Under the pieces are notes generated by a model, which did not search any database, had not been told where the DNA came from, and was given only the letters and a program-made list of their open reading frames with translations. Positions 17,939 through 25,672 of a DNA stretch of 44,328 nucleotides are shown here, piece by piece. Position 1 is the first letter of the stretch. Each line of letters opens with the position of its first letter. Source of the stretch: Paenibacillus sp. Soil750 (lineage in GTDB: Bacteria; Bacillota; Bacilli; Paenibacillales; NBRC-103111); contig NZ_LMSD01000022.1 of assembly GCF_001428045.1 (NCBI RefSeq), forward strand, positions 1-44,328. The letters run 5' to 3'. Both the position numbers and the translations under genes were made by a program.

Positions 17939-18023
17939 TTTTAATGAACTTATCCTTTTATATGTGAAATTCTTGGATGCAAAATGTTATGAAGAACATC
18001 AATAACTTATATCTTCACAAGTT

Positions 18024-18076
18024 TGACGCTAACAAGTAACCGTCTGTCAGGAGGGGAAGCTGTGGCGTCTTTTTTT
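18024..18076 (+). promoter_or_regulatory. Terminator-like hairpin in the eutA leader, possible attenuator
   Basis: GACGC at 18024 can pair with GCGTC ending at 18069, which runs straight into eight T, an intrinsic terminator about 45 bases before the eutA start codon. The same GACG can instead pair with CGTC at 18041, an alternative fold that would open the terminator. That is the layout of an attenuator; it might also simply end the moeA transcript. I see no full cobalamin-riboswitch or ANTAR hairpin consensus. Confidence 0.45.
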
Positions 18077-18122
18077 TGTATGAATTTAAAGTTGGCTGCG
18101 GTGGAAGAGAGGGGGATTGTGC

Positions 18123-19421
18123 ATGAAGGAAACACATCTCATGAGTGTTGGACTCGACATCGGAACCTGTACAACGAAGCTTGTTGTAAGTCGACTTACG
18201 CTGGCGGAACGCGGTTCATCATACACCATTTCACGAGATGAAATCACGGAGAGAAAGCTTTTGTACGCGAGTCCGATTTATCGCACACCGCTGCTTGATC
18301 CTATCACGTTAGATGCAGCTCAGCTCACGGAATTTCTTGAAGCGGAGCTTGCTACTGCAGGTGTAGCTCTTGCTGATATTGGCAGCGGAGCCGTCATCAT
18401 GACGGGCGAAACCGCAACGAAAACGAACGCAGAAGCTCTTTTGCATAGACTAGCAGAACAAGCAGGTGCTTTCGTTGTGGCAACAGCGGGGAGTGATTTG
18501 GAAGCGATTATGGCCGGTAAAGGTTCAGGGGCCGCTGGGCGTTCGCTTACGCTGCATAATACAGTAGCGAACATGGATATTGGGGGCGGTACAGCAAATG
18601 TGGCTTGGTTTCGGAACGGAATACCGATTGCGACGGTAACTTTTCATATGGGGGGAAGTGTCATTCGATTGCAAGCTGATGGAACGGTGACTTATGTGTC
18701 CTCAGCCATTCAGCGTTGGCTGGATGAGCAGGGCATGTTAATGGTGCCAGATCAGATCGTTGGCATCCATGAGCTTCGAGAGCTGACACGTCGCATGGCA
18801 CGAGATATAGGGCAGTTTGTAGCTGGCAGTCCTGATAAGGCAGGAGCTGAGCTTCTGCTTCTAGGCCAGTGTCCCAACCAGCTCCCGCATGCAGATGAAT
18901 GGATGCTGTCTGGGGGAATTGCAGAGCTGCTGTCACGTCCAGCAATTATGGAACTAGCGGAGGTCACAACCTATGCCGATATCGGTCCCTTACTCGCACA
19001 AGTCATTCAGGAGACGTGGACGGAGCTTGGCTTACAGTTGGTGAAGGCAGGGCACATGCAGCGGGCCACGGTCATAGGAGCGGGTTTGCAGAGTGTGGAG
19101 CTCAGCGGATCGACCATTCATGTCGACGCAGATACGCTGCCCATACGTAATGTACCGATTGTTACGCTCCACTTACAACAGGAACCAGTTAGGCTGGCTA
19201 CTGCTTTAAAGGATCTGTTACAACAAGCAAGTCAGCTCTACGGAACATCGAATCAGACGCCTTTTGGGATTGCACTTACTACAGAACATGAGCAGTTCTA
19301 TACCTATAAACACTTGCAAGTGCTTGCGAGCCAATTGATTCCTCAGTTGACTTCCTATTTTACACATCAACACACGATAGTCATGCTTTGCGATCAAGAT
19401 ATGGCGAAAGCACTGGGCTAG
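18123..19421 (+). CDS. eutA: Ethanolamine ammonia-lyase reactivase EutA, cut by an amber codon
   Basis: First 432 codons of EutA, the actin-like ATPase that exchanges damaged cobalamin in ethanolamine ammonia-lyase. Visible motifs: GLDIGTCTTKLVV (phosphate 1) and NMDIGGGTANVAWF (phosphate 2). The frame stops at TAG 19419-19421, but the same frame runs on for 55 codons with clear EutA C-terminal sequence and overlaps eutB by ATGA (see the next entry). The ATG at 18123 follows GAGAGGGGG. Either a nonsense mutation, a sequencing error or a read-through codon. The truncated product would lack the last strands of the fold. Confidence 0.88.
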   Translation: MKETHLMSVGLDIGTCTTKLVVSRLTLAERGSSYTISRDEITERKLLYASPIYRTPLLDPITLDAAQLTEFLEAELATAGVALADIGSGAVIMTGETATKTNAEALLHRLAEQAGAFVVATAGSDLEAIMAGKGSGAAGRSLTLHNTVANMDIGGGTANVAWFRNGIPIATVTFHMGGSVIRLQADGTVTYVSSAIQRWLDEQGMLMVPDQIVGIHELRELTRRMARDIGQFVAGSPDKAGAELLLLGQCPNQLPHADEWMLSGGIAELLSRPAIMELAEVTTYADIGPLLAQVIQETWTELGLQLVKAGHMQRATVIGAGLQSVELSGSTIHVDADTLPIRNVPIVTLHLQQEPVRLATALKDLLQQASQLYGTSNQTPFGIALTTEHEQFYTYKHLQVLASQLIPQLTSYFTHQHTIVMLCDQDMAKALG

Positions 19422-19589
19422 TTACTCTCACTCGGATGCCAAGGTAGCCCTCGCATTGTCTGCATCGATGGCATTTCGTTGAATTTCGGTGATTATATTG
19501 ATCTTGGCGAACGGATTGGGAATCGAACGATTCCAGTAATCGTAAAAACACTGCTTTTTCCAAATGAGACTTCTGAGGTGCGTCTATGA
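19422..19589 (+). pseudogene. eutA: In-frame C-terminal remainder of eutA beyond the amber codon
   Basis: Reading on in the eutA frame after TAG gives 55 codons containing SPRIVCID, FGDYIDLGERIG and IPVIVKTLLFP, the usual end of EutA, then TGA at 19587-19589. That stop overlaps the eutB ATG (ATGA), the junction expected of an intact operon. There is no frameshift, only the single stop codon. Without read-through this stretch is untranslated and eutB loses its coupling. Confidence 0.85.
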
Positions 19590-20968
19590 AATTGAAAACG
19601 TCGATGAAAGGCCATGTCTACGAATTTGGGAGCTTGAAAGAAGTGTTCGGTAAGGCAAATGAGGAGCGCTCTGGTGATGACTTGGCAGGTGTTAGTGCCT
19701 CTCATCTCAAGGAAAGAATTGCAGCAAAGGCTGTACTTGCAGATCTTCTCCTTACTGAGATTCGAAATAATCCCCTTTTGCCTGCTGAAGAAGATGAGGT
19801 ATCGCGGTTGATTGAGGAAAGTATAGATGAAACTGTCTATGCGTCTATTAGCCATTGGTCAGTTGCGGAGCTGCGCGAATACATCCTGCGGACGGAAACA
19901 AAGGGTGTTGAGCTGCTCCGAATATCAAAGGGACTCACGAGCGAGATGATTGCTGCTGTTGCCAAAATCATGACGAATCTGGATCTTATTCAAGCCGCAT
20001 CGCGTATTGAAGTGCGGACAAGGTGTAATACGGAGATCGGACATAGAGGTACATTGAGCAGCCGAGCGCAGCCCAATCATCCGACCGATTCCTTGGAGGG
20101 CATGAAAGCTTCGCTATACGAGGCACTGAGCTATGGGATTGGGGATGCGGTTATTGGGATAAATCCGGTAACGGACCATCCGCAGACGACCAAAGCGCTG
20201 CTAGAAGCTGCGAAGGAAGTCATGGAGACGTGGCGCATCCCAACGCAGAACTGTGTCTTAGCCCATGTGACGACACAGATGGAAGCGATCAAGCAGGGGG
20301 CAAGGGCTGATCTTATATTCCAGAGCTTGGCGGGTACGGAGAAAGGCAATCGCGCTTTTGGCATTCATAACGCGCTTCTGGATGAAGCGGATGCCTTGAT
20401 TCATAGCATGGGCAGTGCAACGGGGCCGAATCGGTGGTATTTTGAAACGGGGCAGGGTTCGGAGCTATCTTCAGAAGCGCATCATGGCATAGACCAAGTG
20501 ACGTTGGAAGCGAGATGCTATGGTTTAGCTAGAATCTACAAGCCTTTTCTGGTTAACACGGTGGTAGGCTTTATCGGTCCAGAGTACTTGTACAATAGTA
20601 AGCAAGTTATACGCGCAGGCCTTGAGGATCATTTTATGGGCAAAATGCATGGTCTTCCGATGGGGGTTGATGTGTGCTATACCAATCATATGAATGCCGA
20701 TCAAAATGATATGGATTCCTTAGCGGTCATGCTGGCTTCTGCTCATGTGAACTTCCTTATTGGAGTACCTATGGCGGATGACTGCATGCTCAATTATCAA
20801 TCACTCAGCTACCACGATATTGCTACTTTACGCGAGTTGTTTGGACGCACGCCAGCACCTGAATTTCGAGATTGGCTGCAGGACATAGGACTATGGTTGA
20901 ACGGTACGCTAAGTCCTTTAGCTGGTGATCCTAGGCTATTCTGGCGAGGAGGTGGGAAGCGTGGATGA
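19586..20968 (+). CDS. eutB: Ethanolamine ammonia-lyase large subunit
   Basis: Catalytic alpha subunit (460 residues, normal length) of the adenosylcobalamin-dependent lyase that turns ethanolamine into acetaldehyde and ammonia. It has the family sequence throughout: TRCNTEIGHRGTLSSRAQPN, GDAVIGINPVTDH, FQSLAGTEKGN, ETGQGSELSS and GVDVCYTNHMNADQNDMD. The start ATG overlaps the original eutA stop; the end overlaps eutC by 8 bases. No microcompartment or ethanolamine permease gene is in the window, so this is a minimal eutABC unit. Confidence 0.96.
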   Translation: MKLKTSMKGHVYEFGSLKEVFGKANEERSGDDLAGVSASHLKERIAAKAVLADLLLTEIRNNPLLPAEEDEVSRLIEESIDETVYASISHWSVAELREYILRTETKGVELLRISKGLTSEMIAAVAKIMTNLDLIQAASRIEVRTRCNTEIGHRGTLSSRAQPNHPTDSLEGMKASLYEALSYGIGDAVIGINPVTDHPQTTKALLEAAKEVMETWRIPTQNCVLAHVTTQMEAIKQGARADLIFQSLAGTEKGNRAFGIHNALLDEADALIHSMGSATGPNRWYFETGQGSELSSEAHHGIDQVTLEARCYGLARIYKPFLVNTVVGFIGPEYLYNSKQVIRAGLEDHFMGKMHGLPMGVDVCYTNHMNADQNDMDSLAVMLASAHVNFLIGVPMADDCMLNYQSLSYHDIATLRELFGRTPAPEFRDWLQDIGLWLNGTLSPLAGDPRLFWRGGGKRG

Positions 20969-21653
20969 ATTCGCTCGGATGAAAGCACTAACTCCGGCAC
21001 GCATTGGCGTTTCTAGATCAGGCACACGTCCCTTAACAAGCGAGTTACTTACTTTTCGATGGGACCATGCTAGCAGCGTGGATGCCGTGCAAAGTGAGGT
21101 GAGTTCTGCTCTCTTAGCGGAAATGGGGTGGCTCATCGCCGATTCTCGTGCAGAAACAAAGGATATGTATTTGAAACGTCCACAGCTCGGGAGAGTATTG
21201 AAACCGGACAGCATGCAGGAGCTGCTTGCGAAATGTCAACAAGGACGGCAGGTGCAAATCGTGGTATCCGATGGATTAAGCGCAAATAGTATCGAAGCGA
21301 ATATGCGTGACTTGTATCCTGCCCTGCTGGATTCCTTACGACTGCGAGGCCTATCGGCGGGAACGACGATTTATGTCAATAGAGGAAGGGTCGGCTGTAT
21401 GGATGCCATCGGAGATCTACTGAATCCGGAATGTCTTGTGCTGCTTATCGGCGAGCGACCTGGTCTTGTGACAGCTGAGTCGTTAAGTGCGTACATGTGT
21501 TACAAGCCAAGAACGGGAAGAACGGATTCGGATCGGATGGTTATTTCGAACATTCATCGCGGTGGAACGCCTGCCATGGAAGCGGGTGCGTATATTGGGG
21601 GAATACTTGAAGAAATTTTGAAGCAGCGAACGAGTGGTATTGATTTTAAATGA
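20961..21653 (+). CDS. eutC: Ethanolamine ammonia-lyase small subunit
   Basis: Beta subunit of about 230 residues that forms the cobalamin-binding part of the enzyme with EutB. Typical stretches: TPARIGVSRSGTRPLT, VSDGLSANSIEAN, VLLIGERPGLVTAESLSAYM and SNIHRGGTPAMEAG. I choose GTG 20961, which follows GAGGAGGTG at normal spacing; an upstream in-frame ATG at 20925 lies inside eutB without a site. It ends in a strong terminator. Confidence 0.95.
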   Translation: MDEFARMKALTPARIGVSRSGTRPLTSELLTFRWDHASSVDAVQSEVSSALLAEMGWLIADSRAETKDMYLKRPQLGRVLKPDSMQELLAKCQQGRQVQIVVSDGLSANSIEANMRDLYPALLDSLRLRGLSAGTTIYVNRGRVGCMDAIGDLLNPECLVLLIGERPGLVTAESLSAYMCYKPRTGRTDSDRMVISNIHRGGTPAMEAGAYIGGILEEILKQRTSGIDFK

Positions 21654-21657
21654 AAAA

Positions 21658-21710
21658 AGCCCGCCTGCTAAAGCTTCGGAATGAGAAGCTTCAGCAGGCG
21701 GGGCTATTTT
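21658..21710 (+). terminator. Rho-independent terminator of the eut operon
   Basis: Long hairpin just after the eutC stop: arms AGCCCGCCTGCT and AGCAGGCGGGGCT with an inner AAGCTTC/GAAGCTT stem, then ATTTT. It also serves the convergent miniprotein gene, since A-runs lie on the other side. Confidence 0.9.
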
Positions 21711-21728
21711 CTCAGGTGGGAGATAGTA

Positions 21729-21830
21729 CTAGTAGAAAGTAGCAAGAATGATGACCAACAACACATAAAGAACAAGAACTAGCCCTACGGAACTTCCGTA
21801 TCCTGGCGTTCCACCAACTACAGCTGACAT
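21729..21830 (-). CDS. YjcZ-type sporulation miniprotein
   Basis: Reading frame of 33 residues: a short Gly-rich head (SAVVGGTPGYGSS) and one hydrophobic helix (VGLVLVLYVLLVIILATF), the same plan as the protein at 8878-8994 and as the YjcZ family. Start ATG after CCGGAGGGG on the minus strand. A longer frame upstream has no ribosome-binding site and is rejected. Spore membrane role inferred from family only. Confidence 0.82.
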   Translation of the reverse strand: MSAVVGGTPGYGSSVGLVLVLYVLLVIILATFY

Positions 21831-21940
21831 AGTATCCCCTCCGGTTTTGAAGTAATGTGGGTTAAACACTATACAGCATATGTAGGTGGGAACCCTGTTG
21901 ATTGGACATATGCCCTTATTCGATGGAACATTCACCTACA

Positions 21941-21980
21941 AAAAAAGCTGCACATGAGTAAGTTCTCACGGCAGCTTTCT
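21941..21980 (-). terminator. Rho-independent terminator of the 3D-domain gene
   Basis: On the minus strand GAAAGCTGCC and GCAGCTTT, with inner GTGAGAA/CTCATG partial pairing, form a hairpin followed by a T-run. It stands 7 bases after the stop codon of the 3D gene. Confidence 0.8.
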
Positions 21981-21986
21981 TCTGAT

Positions 21987-22784
21987 TTAGTTGGGGATTT
22001 GATACACTTTAATCTTCTGAAAGCCAAAGCTTTGTAACGATTTCCTTGAGCCTGGAATAAAGATGTCCATTCGATTTCCTTTAATAGCTCCACCAGTATC
22101 GGTTGCATAGACGTACATTCCGCCTTTAGGAAGCCCGCTAAACGAATAACCTTCAATATAAAGCTTCGTGCCAAGTGGAATGACGGAAGGATCAACAGCT
22201 ACTGTGCCGATCGCTAGAGGGTTGCCCATGTAATCAATGGCTCCATACCCGCCATTTTCAGAAGGATCTGCCGAATAAGCTGTAGATTCAAATACTTGAT
22301 AATCAGGTGCATGTTTCTCGCCATCTTTACTTAAGATAGCTAGATTACTGCTTGCATCCCACTGCACAGGTACGCCTGCAGCCGTGGAAAGGAAGCGAAG
22401 AGGCACATATACACGTCCATTTTGATACTGTGAAGCTCCGTCCAAGATGACCGTTGTATCATCAATGTTAGCTTCTTTTTGCCCTGAAACCAAGGTAATC
22501 GTATGATTGTCGTTATTTAGTGTGACCTTAATCTGATTGCCATCTTTCTGCCAATTCACCGTATATCCGAGCTTCTCCGTTACAAATCGAAGCGGGACTT
22601 GGGTCGTGTGGTTGCCATCCAGAAATGGCTGTGCATCAGGAAAATGGATCAGGTCATCATTGACTTGCACTTTCACGGCCATTTCAGCAGCTTGCGCAGG
22701 TGCTGTAAATGGGGAAAGAAAGCCTCCTGCCAAAACTGTTAGTGAAACAGCAAGGCTAGTTAACCCTTTAGTAAGCTTATTCAA
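21987..22784 (-). CDS. Secreted 3D-domain cell-wall protein with copper-amine-oxidase-like N-terminal domain
   Basis: Exported protein of 265 residues. Signal peptide about 1-33 ending TAPAQA, then a Cu_amine_oxidN1-type (stalk/wall-associated) region about 36-150 with the repeated VPLRF motif (QVPLRFVTEKLGY; VYVPLRFLSTAAG), and a C-terminal 3D domain about 160-262 with YATDTGGAIKGNRMDIF, whose Asp residues name the fold. 3D domains occur in lytic transglycosylase-like wall enzymes (YocH, YuiC). I choose TTG 22784, 8 bases after AAGGAGG; the in-frame ATG at 22802 lies just before that site. A c-di-AMP riboswitch precedes it, fitting wall remodelling linked to turgor. Confidence 0.9.
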   Translation of the reverse strand: MNKLTKGLTSLAVSLTVLAGGFLSPFTAPAQAAEMAVKVQVNDDLIHFPDAQPFLDGNHTTQVPLRFVTEKLGYTVNWQKDGNQIKVTLNNDNHTITLVSGQKEANIDDTTVILDGASQYQNGRVYVPLRFLSTAAGVPVQWDASSNLAILSKDGEKHAPDYQVFESTAYSADPSENGGYGAIDYMGNPLAIGTVAVDPSVIPLGTKLYIEGYSFSGLPKGGMYVYATDTGGAIKGNRMDIFIPGSRKSLQSFGFQKIKVYQIPN

Positions 22785-22802
22785 TTGGTAATCCTCCTTC
22801 AT

Positions 22803-22932
22803 GAGCCTTCGAGGTTAGTTGACGGGTTCGGGAAGAAGGTTCTCCCTAGTCTGCTCCAAGCCGAAGCAAATATTCACCCCAAGTATTTCGTCCCCCGTAC
22901 TAGTGCCTAATTTACGCACCAGACTCGGCTTC
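22803..22932 (-). ncRNA. c-di-AMP riboswitch (ydaO/yuaA type)
   Basis: Read on the minus strand, the leader has the conserved blocks of the ydaO-yuaA class in order: GCCGAGTCT at the 5' end, ACGGGGGACG, TTGGGGTGAAT, TAGGGA, CTTCCCGAACCCG, CAACTAACCTCG and AGGC at the 3' end closing P1. It directly precedes the ribosome-binding site of the 3D-domain gene, as in other ydaO-controlled wall hydrolases. Known members turn expression off when c-di-AMP is high. Here the 3' end abuts the start region rather than a visible terminator, so the mode of control is unclear. Confidence 0.88.
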
Positions 22933-22936
22933 AAAC

Positions 22937-22965
22937 ATTTTAGCATCACTGGCATGCTAGGACAA
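22937..22965 (-). promoter_or_regulatory. Promoter of the riboswitch/3D gene
   Basis: On the minus strand TTGTCC, a 17-base spacer and TAAAAT form a good sigma-A-type promoter whose start point would fall right at the 5' end of the riboswitch. Confidence 0.6.
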
Positions 22966-22994
22966 CGACCAATATATGGGTGTGACCGTTCATA

Positions 22995-23010
22995 CTAGAC
23001 TTAGGTCTAG
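22995..23010 (+). promoter_or_regulatory. LiaR-box-like palindrome upstream of the lia operon
   Basis: CTAGAC, TTAG, GTCTAG: a perfect 6-bp inverted repeat with a GAC-N4-GTC core, about 85 bases before the pspA start. The lia operon it faces encodes its own LiaR, so autoregulation is likely. I recall the same core spacing in the Bacillus subtilis liaI operator; that comparison is from memory. Confidence 0.6.
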
Positions 23011-23095
23011 GTTAGAAAACAGTCGATAGTCGGTTTTAGAACCTCAAAAATTGAGCTACCATAAGAGTATGATGATGGATGAGGGGCGATTGAAC

Positions 23096-23758
23096 ATGAA
23101 CAATAATAAGAATCGGGAAATTGATCCTACTAATATATTTGATCGTATTGGCAAAATGGCTGAAACCGTCTGGCAGGAGACCATCGGCAAAACGAACCCA
23201 GGTACTTCTGACGACAGCGGCCAGATAGCTCAGCTTGAGGAGCGCTATGAGGATGCGCTGCAGGCAACGTTCGCGCTGCGCAGTAACATCGCGCGAGCGG
23301 AAGAGATGGCGAAGCTGCGCGGCGAGCAGGCTGAGCTTGCGATGCGCGCTGGCGAAGAGGATCTCGCTCGGCTTGCCTTGCAAGAGAAACTGCGCGAGGA
23401 AGCCGCGAGTGAGCACTACCGCGCGCAGTACGCGAGCAGCCAGGACTTGTGCCTGGCGCTCGCAGAGGAACTGCGCGGGCTGCGTGCGGGGCACGCAGCG
23501 GAGGATGTGCAGCCGCGCGGCGGGCTGCACGGCAAAGAGGCTCGCGACACGTGGCGCGAGCTGGAGGTCACCGGCCGCGAACTCGGCCGGGAGGCGTTGC
23601 AGGGGCTCCGCGTGGCGGGCCGCCTGTCGAAGGAGACGTTGAAGGAAGCCGGTGGCAACCTTCAGCATGAACTGCGCGCGCTGCGCAGCAAGCTGCAGCA
23701 CGAGTGGCACCAGGAGCAACGCTCTCGCGGTGAGCGAGATCCGCGCGATAGCAAATAA
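23096..23758 (+). CDS. PspA/IM30-like membrane stress protein
   Basis: Coiled-coil protein of 220 residues. The stretch RGEQAELAMRAGEEDLARLALQEKL (about 75-99) matches the PspA/IM30 signature, and helices rich in Glu, Arg and Ala run to the end. The N-terminus (IFDRIGKMAETVWQETI) replaces the usual amphipathic FxRxxxxxxA helix. It should protect a damaged membrane by binding its inner face. ATG after GAGGGGCG. First gene of the lia cluster; Bacillus subtilis also induces a PspA homologue (LiaH) through LiaRS. From about 23220 onward the DNA is far richer in G+C than its neighbours. Confidence 0.8.
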   Translation: MNNNKNREIDPTNIFDRIGKMAETVWQETIGKTNPGTSDDSGQIAQLEERYEDALQATFALRSNIARAEEMAKLRGEQAELAMRAGEEDLARLALQEKLREEAASEHYRAQYASSQDLCLALAEELRGLRAGHAAEDVQPRGGLHGKEARDTWRELEVTGRELGREALQGLRVAGRLSKETLKEAGGNLQHELRALRSKLQHEWHQEQRSRGERDPRDSK

Positions 23759-23762
23759 TCCT

Positions 23763-23825
23763 GGACGGTGACCTCCACGAAAGCAAACCCTTGTCCTATA
23801 AGGATTTGCATCTTGGAGGTCGTCC
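23763..23825 (+). repeat. Long inverted repeat between the PspA-like gene and liaF
   Basis: GGACG and ACCTCCA (split by a GTG bulge) pair with TGGAGGTCGTCC; inside, GCAAA pairs with TTTGC and CTT with AAG. No T-run follows, so it is more likely an RNA processing or stabilising hairpin, or partial attenuator, than a full terminator. Confidence 0.55.
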
Positions 23826-23841
23826 ATTCTTATGGTATGCT
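23813..23841 (+). promoter_or_regulatory. Possible internal promoter for liaFSR
   Basis: TTGGAG, 17-base spacer, TATGCT, placed about 50 bases before the liaF start. It would let liaFSR be expressed at a basal level independent of the inducible pspA transcript. Confidence 0.4.
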
Positions 23842-23889
23842 AGGAATCGTATGAACGAAAGAGAAATGGCAGCCAGAGGAGGTGCATCG

Positions 23890-24552
23890 ATGGGAGAGGA
23901 AACGAAAAATAACCGCAGCCGGAATACAGCGCTTGTGCTGATTGGAGCCGGTGTTTTTTTGCTTCTGGAACATACCATAGGCTTTTTTCCCGTTATGGCC
24001 GTAATCCTTATTTTGCTGGGCATTCATCGTGTTCGTTCACGCAAAGAGCGCAAGGGTTATGTGTTGATGGGGATAGGTGCCGTCATTTTATTCGGTGATC
24101 ATCTCACCATTGTCATTTCAGTAGTATTGATTTCATTAGGATTGTTTTTCATTCGATCCAAACAGGTTCATAAAGACGATACGTATACCCAAAAGCAAAA
24201 GATTGTCGATAGCGTTCGCCTAGGCCGAGAGCCATGGATTCAACGGAATACCTCGACGTGGTACTTAGTGGGGGAAACGTATATGGATCTTTCTATGGCT
24301 ATTCTAGAACAGAAAGAAACGACAGTTATCCTACAGGGTGTTGTAGGAGATATTGATATAAAAGTGCCAGACGATATCGGCGTTTCCGTTACAGCTTCCG
24401 TCATGCTAGGTCAGCTTCAAATCGCGGAAGAAAAAGAGTCAGGTGTGATGAACAAAGTTGTTTGGCAATCGCAGAATTATCAACATTGCGACCATCGGGT
24501 GAAACTCATTCTTTCTTTCATCGTAGGAGATATCAAGGTCAAAGTATTGTAA
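23890..24552 (+). CDS. liaF: LiaF-type membrane inhibitor of the cell-wall stress response
   Basis: Membrane protein of 220 residues. Several N-terminal helices (about 14-95: ALVLIGAGVFLLLEH, FPVMAVILILLGI, IVISVVLISLGLFFI) and a cytoplasmic C-terminal LiaF/VraT domain with LVGETYMDLSM, VVGDIDIKVP and IVGDIKVKVL. LiaF keeps LiaS inactive until wall antibiotics disturb the lipid II cycle. ATG follows GGAGGTG; an upstream in-frame start near 23791 falls inside the inverted repeat and is rejected. liaS begins 25 bases later. Confidence 0.92.
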   Translation: MGEETKNNRSRNTALVLIGAGVFLLLEHTIGFFPVMAVILILLGIHRVRSRKERKGYVLMGIGAVILFGDHLTIVISVVLISLGLFFIRSKQVHKDDTYTQKQKIVDSVRLGREPWIQRNTSTWYLVGETYMDLSMAILEQKETTVILQGVVGDIDIKVPDDIGVSVTASVMLGQLQIAEEKESGVMNKVVWQSQNYQHCDHRVKLILSFIVGDIKVKVL

Positions 24553-24577
24553 CTTTCTTTAGGGGGTTCTTCACCAA

Positions 24578-25645
24578 GTGGACGGCTACAAACGACGATT
24601 AACGAACATGATCTGGCGCAGCATGGGGGAAGCCATCCTTTTTAGCTTCGCCGTTTTCGGAGCTATGCTGTATTTTCTGAATTCAAGACATTTGATTGAG
24701 CCCTTTACCAGCTGGCAGCAGGGTGTCAAGTTCTCGTTCATGGCTTTGTTGATTCTGGGTGTCATTGGAGCGGTATTCGGTTACTGGAACAGCTCTAAGG
24801 TGACACGTAGACTTGAGCCGATGATGGAGACGATGATTTTATTAGAAAAAGGGACATTTGCCCGAGAAGGCTTTCAAAACGGGGATGATGATGAGATTGG
24901 ACGTTTAGGCGAACAACTCAGCCGTATTATGAAGCGATGGGAAGAGCAAGTGACCTCCCTTCAACGACTGTCGAATAGTAATGCTGAGCTTACCGAGAAA
25001 GCCAAGCTTTCGGCGGTTATTGAAGAGCGTCAGCGCTTGGCGCGCGAGCTGCATGATGCGGTAAGTCAGCAATTGTTTGCTATATCTATGACAGCTACGG
25101 CTGTTGGACGTACCTTGGATAAAGATTTTGAGAAAGCGAAGCGACAGATTCATCTGATTGAAGAGATGGCTTCCGTCGCTCAATCCGAAATGAGAGCCTT
25201 GTTGCTGCATCTGAGGCCGATCCATCTCGAAGGAAAACGACTGTCGGAGGGACTCGTTGAGCTCTTGAAGGAGCTAGCGGCCAAGGTTCCGATGGCGATC
25301 AGCTGGGATATGGATGAGGAAATCCGCTTAAACAAGGGGATCGAGGATCATTTATTTCGAATTGTGCAAGAAGCGCTTTCGAATGCCCTGCGTCACTCTA
25401 AGGCGAATAAGCTAGAAGTGAAGCTGCTGCATCGTTCAGACGGTATCCGATTAGTGATCCGCGATGATGGTGTTGGTTTTGAGCTGGATGCGAAGAAGCT
25501 AACTTCTTATGGCATCGTGTCCATGAAGGAACGTGTGAACGAAATCGGTGGTTCGGTGGATATAATTACAGCACCAGACCGAGGAACACGTATTGAGATT
25601 CGAGTACCAATCTTAGCAACCGATCCTCAATTGATCGAGAATTAA
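24578..25645 (+). CDS. liaS: Cell-wall stress sensor histidine kinase LiaS
   Basis: Kinase of 355 residues. Two membrane helices (about 19-36 and 51-70) with a very short extracellular loop, as in intramembrane-sensing kinases; HAMP-like region to about 125; HisKA_3 domain with His159 in ERQRLARELHDAV; HATPase with VQEALSNALRHSKA and RDDGVGFE. It lacks a sensor domain and depends on LiaF. GTG start after AGGGGG. Its partner LiaR follows after 27 bases. Confidence 0.93.
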   Translation: MDGYKRRLTNMIWRSMGEAILFSFAVFGAMLYFLNSRHLIEPFTSWQQGVKFSFMALLILGVIGAVFGYWNSSKVTRRLEPMMETMILLEKGTFAREGFQNGDDDEIGRLGEQLSRIMKRWEEQVTSLQRLSNSNAELTEKAKLSAVIEERQRLARELHDAVSQQLFAISMTATAVGRTLDKDFEKAKRQIHLIEEMASVAQSEMRALLLHLRPIHLEGKRLSEGLVELLKELAAKVPMAISWDMDEEIRLNKGIEDHLFRIVQEALSNALRHSKANKLEVKLLHRSDGIRLVIRDDGVGFELDAKKLTSYGIVSMKERVNEIGGSVDIITAPDRGTRIEIRVPILATDPQLIEN

Positions 25646-25672
25646 CATCGTACATAGAGAGGAAGAAGCGAA

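Noticed and set aside
17985..18022. ANTAR (EutV-type) hairpin before eutA
   Set aside because: ATGTT/AACAT encloses a six-base loop with A at position 1, but position 4 is A, not the required G.
17939..18122. Cobalamin riboswitch before eutA
   Set aside because: A short GTCAGGAG resembles part of the B12 box region, but the other conserved blocks and the size of the aptamer are missing.
18123..21653. Part of an ethanolamine microcompartment locus
   Set aside because: No shell protein, aldehyde dehydrogenase or EutV/EutW gene is present; only eutA, eutB and eutC.
23036..23827. Minus-strand frame of 263 codons opposite the PspA-like gene
   Set aside because: It is a shadow produced by the G+C-rich, stop-poor stretch; no ribosome-binding site and Arg/Ala/Leu-rich low-complexity product, while the plus strand gives a recognisable PspA pattern.
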